Source: Kiritimatiellales bacterium
GTDB lineage: Bacteria; Verrucomicrobiota; Kiritimatiellia; Kiritimatiellales; Pontiellaceae
Length of the DNA: 14,805 bases
Assembly (NCBI GenBank): GCA_030630445.1
Contig: DAOVNC010000035.1
Location: forward strand, 1 to 14,805
Reading direction: 5' to 3'
The translations under genes were made by a program, and so were the position numbers. A model generated the notes under the pieces. The model ran no database searches. It saw only the letters and a program-made list of their open reading frames with translations, and was not told the DNA's origin. Within the stretch, counting starts at the first letter, position 1; each line of letters begins with the position of its first letter. This document shows, one piece after another, positions 13,510 through 14,805 of this stretch.

Positions 13510-14320
13510 GAAAAAGGCTGCATCAAAAAAGAAAAAGGGGAGCCTGAAGCGGAACATTTGGGCGGGGCTCCTTATTGGCCTCATTCTGTATATTGGCATC
13601 CACGTGATTTCCCGCACGGAGGGGGCACGTAGCATGGTCGCCGACAAGATATCGAATGGCACGCGCCTGCCCGTTGCGCTGGAAAGTTGCGGTACGACCC
13701 CGCTGTTGGGGTTGCGCCTCAAGGGTCTTGATTTCTACGGCGTTCAAATGCCTGACGTGCGGGTCAAGTTCAACTGGTTTTCATGGCTTTCAAAGGAAAA
13801 GCCGCTGGTTAGCCAACTCGATATCCAAGGGTTGGAAGTCAAGTTTCAGCGGGTTCCGGAAACCGGAAACTGGGAACCGCTCGTGCTGCACGGTCTGGGG
13901 AGCAAGCTCGGTGCCGTGCTTGGGCTTAATCCGGCGCAGTTGCAGTCCGACGATGCCCTGCCAAAATTCCCCTCCTATGTAATCAACGAAAAAACCCTGC
14001 TCCAGCTGCGCCGCGCCAAGGTGATCTGGCACGACGAGCAAAACGGCGAGTTGGCCTACATCACGGATGTCGACACGAGGATCAAGGTGGTGGCTTTCAG
14101 CGACCGCAAGGCGCTGCAGACCCGGCTCAAATGCGGCCATATCAAACTCGCATCGGGACATCTGTTGCGCGACCTGCAGCTCGAAGCGGTCAAGATCGAT
14201 GGATACAAGCCGACCCTTATCCTGAAAATGTCCGACAGCGCCGGGGAATACGAAGGCTTTCAAACCGAAACCCTCTGGCAGGATCTAAACCTGCACCTCA
14301 ACGCACTATCTAACCTGTAG
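13502..14320 (+). CDS. Unknown single-pass membrane protein, possibly AsmA-like
   Basis: I do not recognise this 272-residue protein by name. The N-terminus is a lysine-rich cytoplasmic tail (MARKKAASKKKKGSLKRN), followed by one membrane helix at about residues 20-37 (WAGLLIGLILYIGIHVI) and a large extracytoplasmic domain. TPLLGLRLKGLDFYGVQMPDVRVKFNWFSWLSKEKPLVSQLDIQGLEVKFQRV (about 66-118) has the alternating strand pattern and 'LRLKGLxF...PLVxxLxIxGLxV' rhythm of AsmA/TamB-type beta-groove proteins, which handle lipids between membranes; this is my inference. The start at 13502 overlaps proC by eight bases and is supported by AGGGAG seven bases upstream, so translation is coupled. In many bacteria a membrane gene (yggT) follows proC, but this is not YggT. 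Confidence 0.6.
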   Translation: MARKKAASKKKKGSLKRNIWAGLLIGLILYIGIHVISRTEGARSMVADKISNGTRLPVALESCGTTPLLGLRLKGLDFYGVQMPDVRVKFNWFSWLSKEKPLVSQLDIQGLEVKFQRVPETGNWEPLVLHGLGSKLGAVLGLNPAQLQSDDALPKFPSYVINEKTLLQLRRAKVIWHDEQNGELAYITDVDTRIKVVAFSDRKALQTRLKCGHIKLASGHLLRDLQLEAVKIDGYKPTLILKMSDSAGEYEGFQTETLWQDLNLHLNALSNL

Positions 14321-14332
14321 CTTTGCTAAAAG

Positions 14333-14430
14333 AAAAGGGGCCGGTCTGTGAACCTTATAAGCAAGGGGTTATGAGAGAATAATAAGAGGGCAGCTAGTGG
14401 TTTTCTAAAATTCACAGGCTGACCCGTTTT
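14333..14430. mobile_element. REP/MITE-like palindromic element
   Basis: The ends 14333-14352 and 14411-14430 form a 20-base imperfect terminal inverted repeat: 16 of 20 positions are complementary, and two of the four mismatches become G-T wobbles in a folded single strand. The ends read AAAAGGGGCCGGTCTGTGAA and, from the other side, AAAACGGGTCAGCCTGTGAA. The interior holds AGGGCAGCTAGTGG (14387-14400). This layout resembles, from memory, small intergenic elements with GGGGTCAG ends and an AGGGCAGCCAGT interior that are linked to IS200-like REP-associated transposases; unverified. It carries no gene of its own and overlaps the stop codon of the adjacent small gene. Confidence 0.55.
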
Positions 14431-14681
14431 TCGTTTTTGTTTCTAATTCGGGTCATAATCTTTAGTGTCGTATTGCCTACGATGGATGCAATGACACAAG
14501 TAATTAGAATGACTCCGAACATTAGTCCAAGCACCAGCAACACACCCAACATGAGTCCAGGGTTCCACATGGCAAGTAAAATCCCCGTGGTGCAAAGAAT
14601 CACAACTATAGCAAGTCCCACAACAGCACTGCGTATCCTGCGCAACTCGTGGACGATATACATTGTGTCATTTTCATTCAT
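14412..14681 (-). CDS. Small two-helix membrane protein, unknown function
   Basis: An 89-residue protein with a short charged N-terminus (MNENDTMYIVHELRRIRSA) and two long hydrophobic helices, about residues 20-41 (VVGLAIVVILCTTGILLAMW) and 45-68 (GLMLGVLLVLGLMFGVILITCV), then a basic tail (KIMTRIRNKNEKR). The two helices form a hairpin, likely with both ends in the cytoplasm. I start at 14681; an extension to 14768 runs through a hairpin and is not membrane-like. The ribosome binding site is weak (GGAAAAAG). The gene is more AT-rich than its neighbours, and its last codons and TGA lie inside the palindromic element. I do not recognise the family. It could be a recently acquired or drifting small gene. 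Confidence 0.5.
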   Translation of the reverse strand: MNENDTMYIVHELRRIRSAVVGLAIVVILCTTGILLAMWNPGLMLGVLLVLGLMFGVILITCVIASIVGNTTLKIMTRIRNKNEKRVSL

Positions 14682-14706
14682 AATTCTTTTTCCAAGCGAA
14701 CGATAA

Positions 14707-14742
14707 GAATCAGGCTGAGCGTTTAAGCGATAGCCTGAATTC
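14707..14742. repeat. Hairpin with one bulged base near the right edge
   Basis: GAATCAGGCT (14707-14716) pairs with AGCCTGAATTC (14732-14742), leaving a single extrahelical base, around a 15-base loop that itself holds a short CG...CG palindrome. It lies upstream of the small membrane protein gene. Bases 14743-14805 contain no gene that I can support; GGGG/CCCC (14775-14789) may form a further weak hairpin. Confidence 0.5.
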
Positions 14743-14805
14743 ACTGGGTACGCCTGGCATGAATGCAAACTTATGGGGTTGAAGTCCCCTGCGCGTTGTC
14801 CGGCT

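Noticed and set aside
13502..14320. YggT protein after proC
   Set aside because: YggT has several membrane helices and about 100-190 residues; this protein has one helix and a large soluble domain.
14700..14805. Integron attC site upstream of the small membrane gene
   Set aside because: A stem with a bulged base and an AAC-containing segment (GGACAAC on the minus strand) recall attC, but I cannot find a matched pair of RYYYAAC and GTTRRRY core sites at a proper distance, and no integrase is present.

Overview
This window looks like an ordinary chromosomal segment from a Gram-negative (two-membrane) bacterium. Four genes encode predicted proteins with lipobox or Sec signal peptides, and there is a CsgG-type outer-membrane lipoprotein. 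A DUF1080 (3-keto-disaccharide hydrolase-like) secreted protein, a Gfo/Idh/MocA oxidoreductase and an N-acetylglutamate synthase-like NAT protein, together with fairly GC-rich genes separated by AT-rich palindromic intergenic repeats, suggest the PVC superphylum (Verrucomicrobiota/Kiritimatiellota or relatives). That placement is inference from gene content; there is no rRNA marker here.

Left part, + strand (about 99-2768): a truncated mtnA (methionine salvage), def (peptide deformylase), an N-acetylglutamate synthase-like gene with a TTG start, and a small RDD membrane protein form a tight run with short gaps or overlaps. The first 99 bases are a perfect reverse complement of positions 257-355, so the left edge is a fold-back junction, most likely an assembly or amplification chimera. 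The true 5' part of mtnA is not present. Next, acnA (aconitase) stands alone behind a good promoter and ends in two small tandem hairpins.

Middle (5556-9408): a stand-alone PAS protein (-) with a clear promoter, a Gfo/Idh/MocA oxidoreductase (+), a secreted DUF1080 protein (-) converging on it with a 6-base gap, and holA (DNA polymerase III delta, +). The oxidoreductase and the DUF1080 protein could both act on sugars, but nothing shown here proves they work together.

Right-middle, - strand (11846 down to 9409): a four-gene lipoprotein cluster in the order CsgG/HfaB-like, small PEGA-like lipoprotein, DUF4810 lipoprotein, DUF799/GNA1162 lipoprotein. CsgG-DUF4810-DUF799 is a recurring trio in Gram-negative bacteria; the extra PEGA-like gene and an 81-base four-box palindromic repeat lie inside this copy. 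Divergent from it, on the + strand, are yggS (PLP homeostasis), proC (proline synthesis) and an overlapping unknown single-pass membrane protein with an AsmA-like feel. A long near-perfect inverted repeat fills the yggS-proC gap.

Right end (14321-14805): a 98-base element with imperfect 20-base terminal inverted repeats, resembling a REP/MITE-type palindrome, overlaps the stop codon of a small two-helix membrane protein gene (-). Beyond that gene lies a short non-coding stretch with hairpins. I found no clear evidence of a new defence system, CRISPR array, prophage or RNA gene. The most interesting items are the dispersed palindromic elements, the modified CsgG lipoprotein operon, the degenerate-kinase NAG synthase and several hairpins that cover ribosome binding sites.
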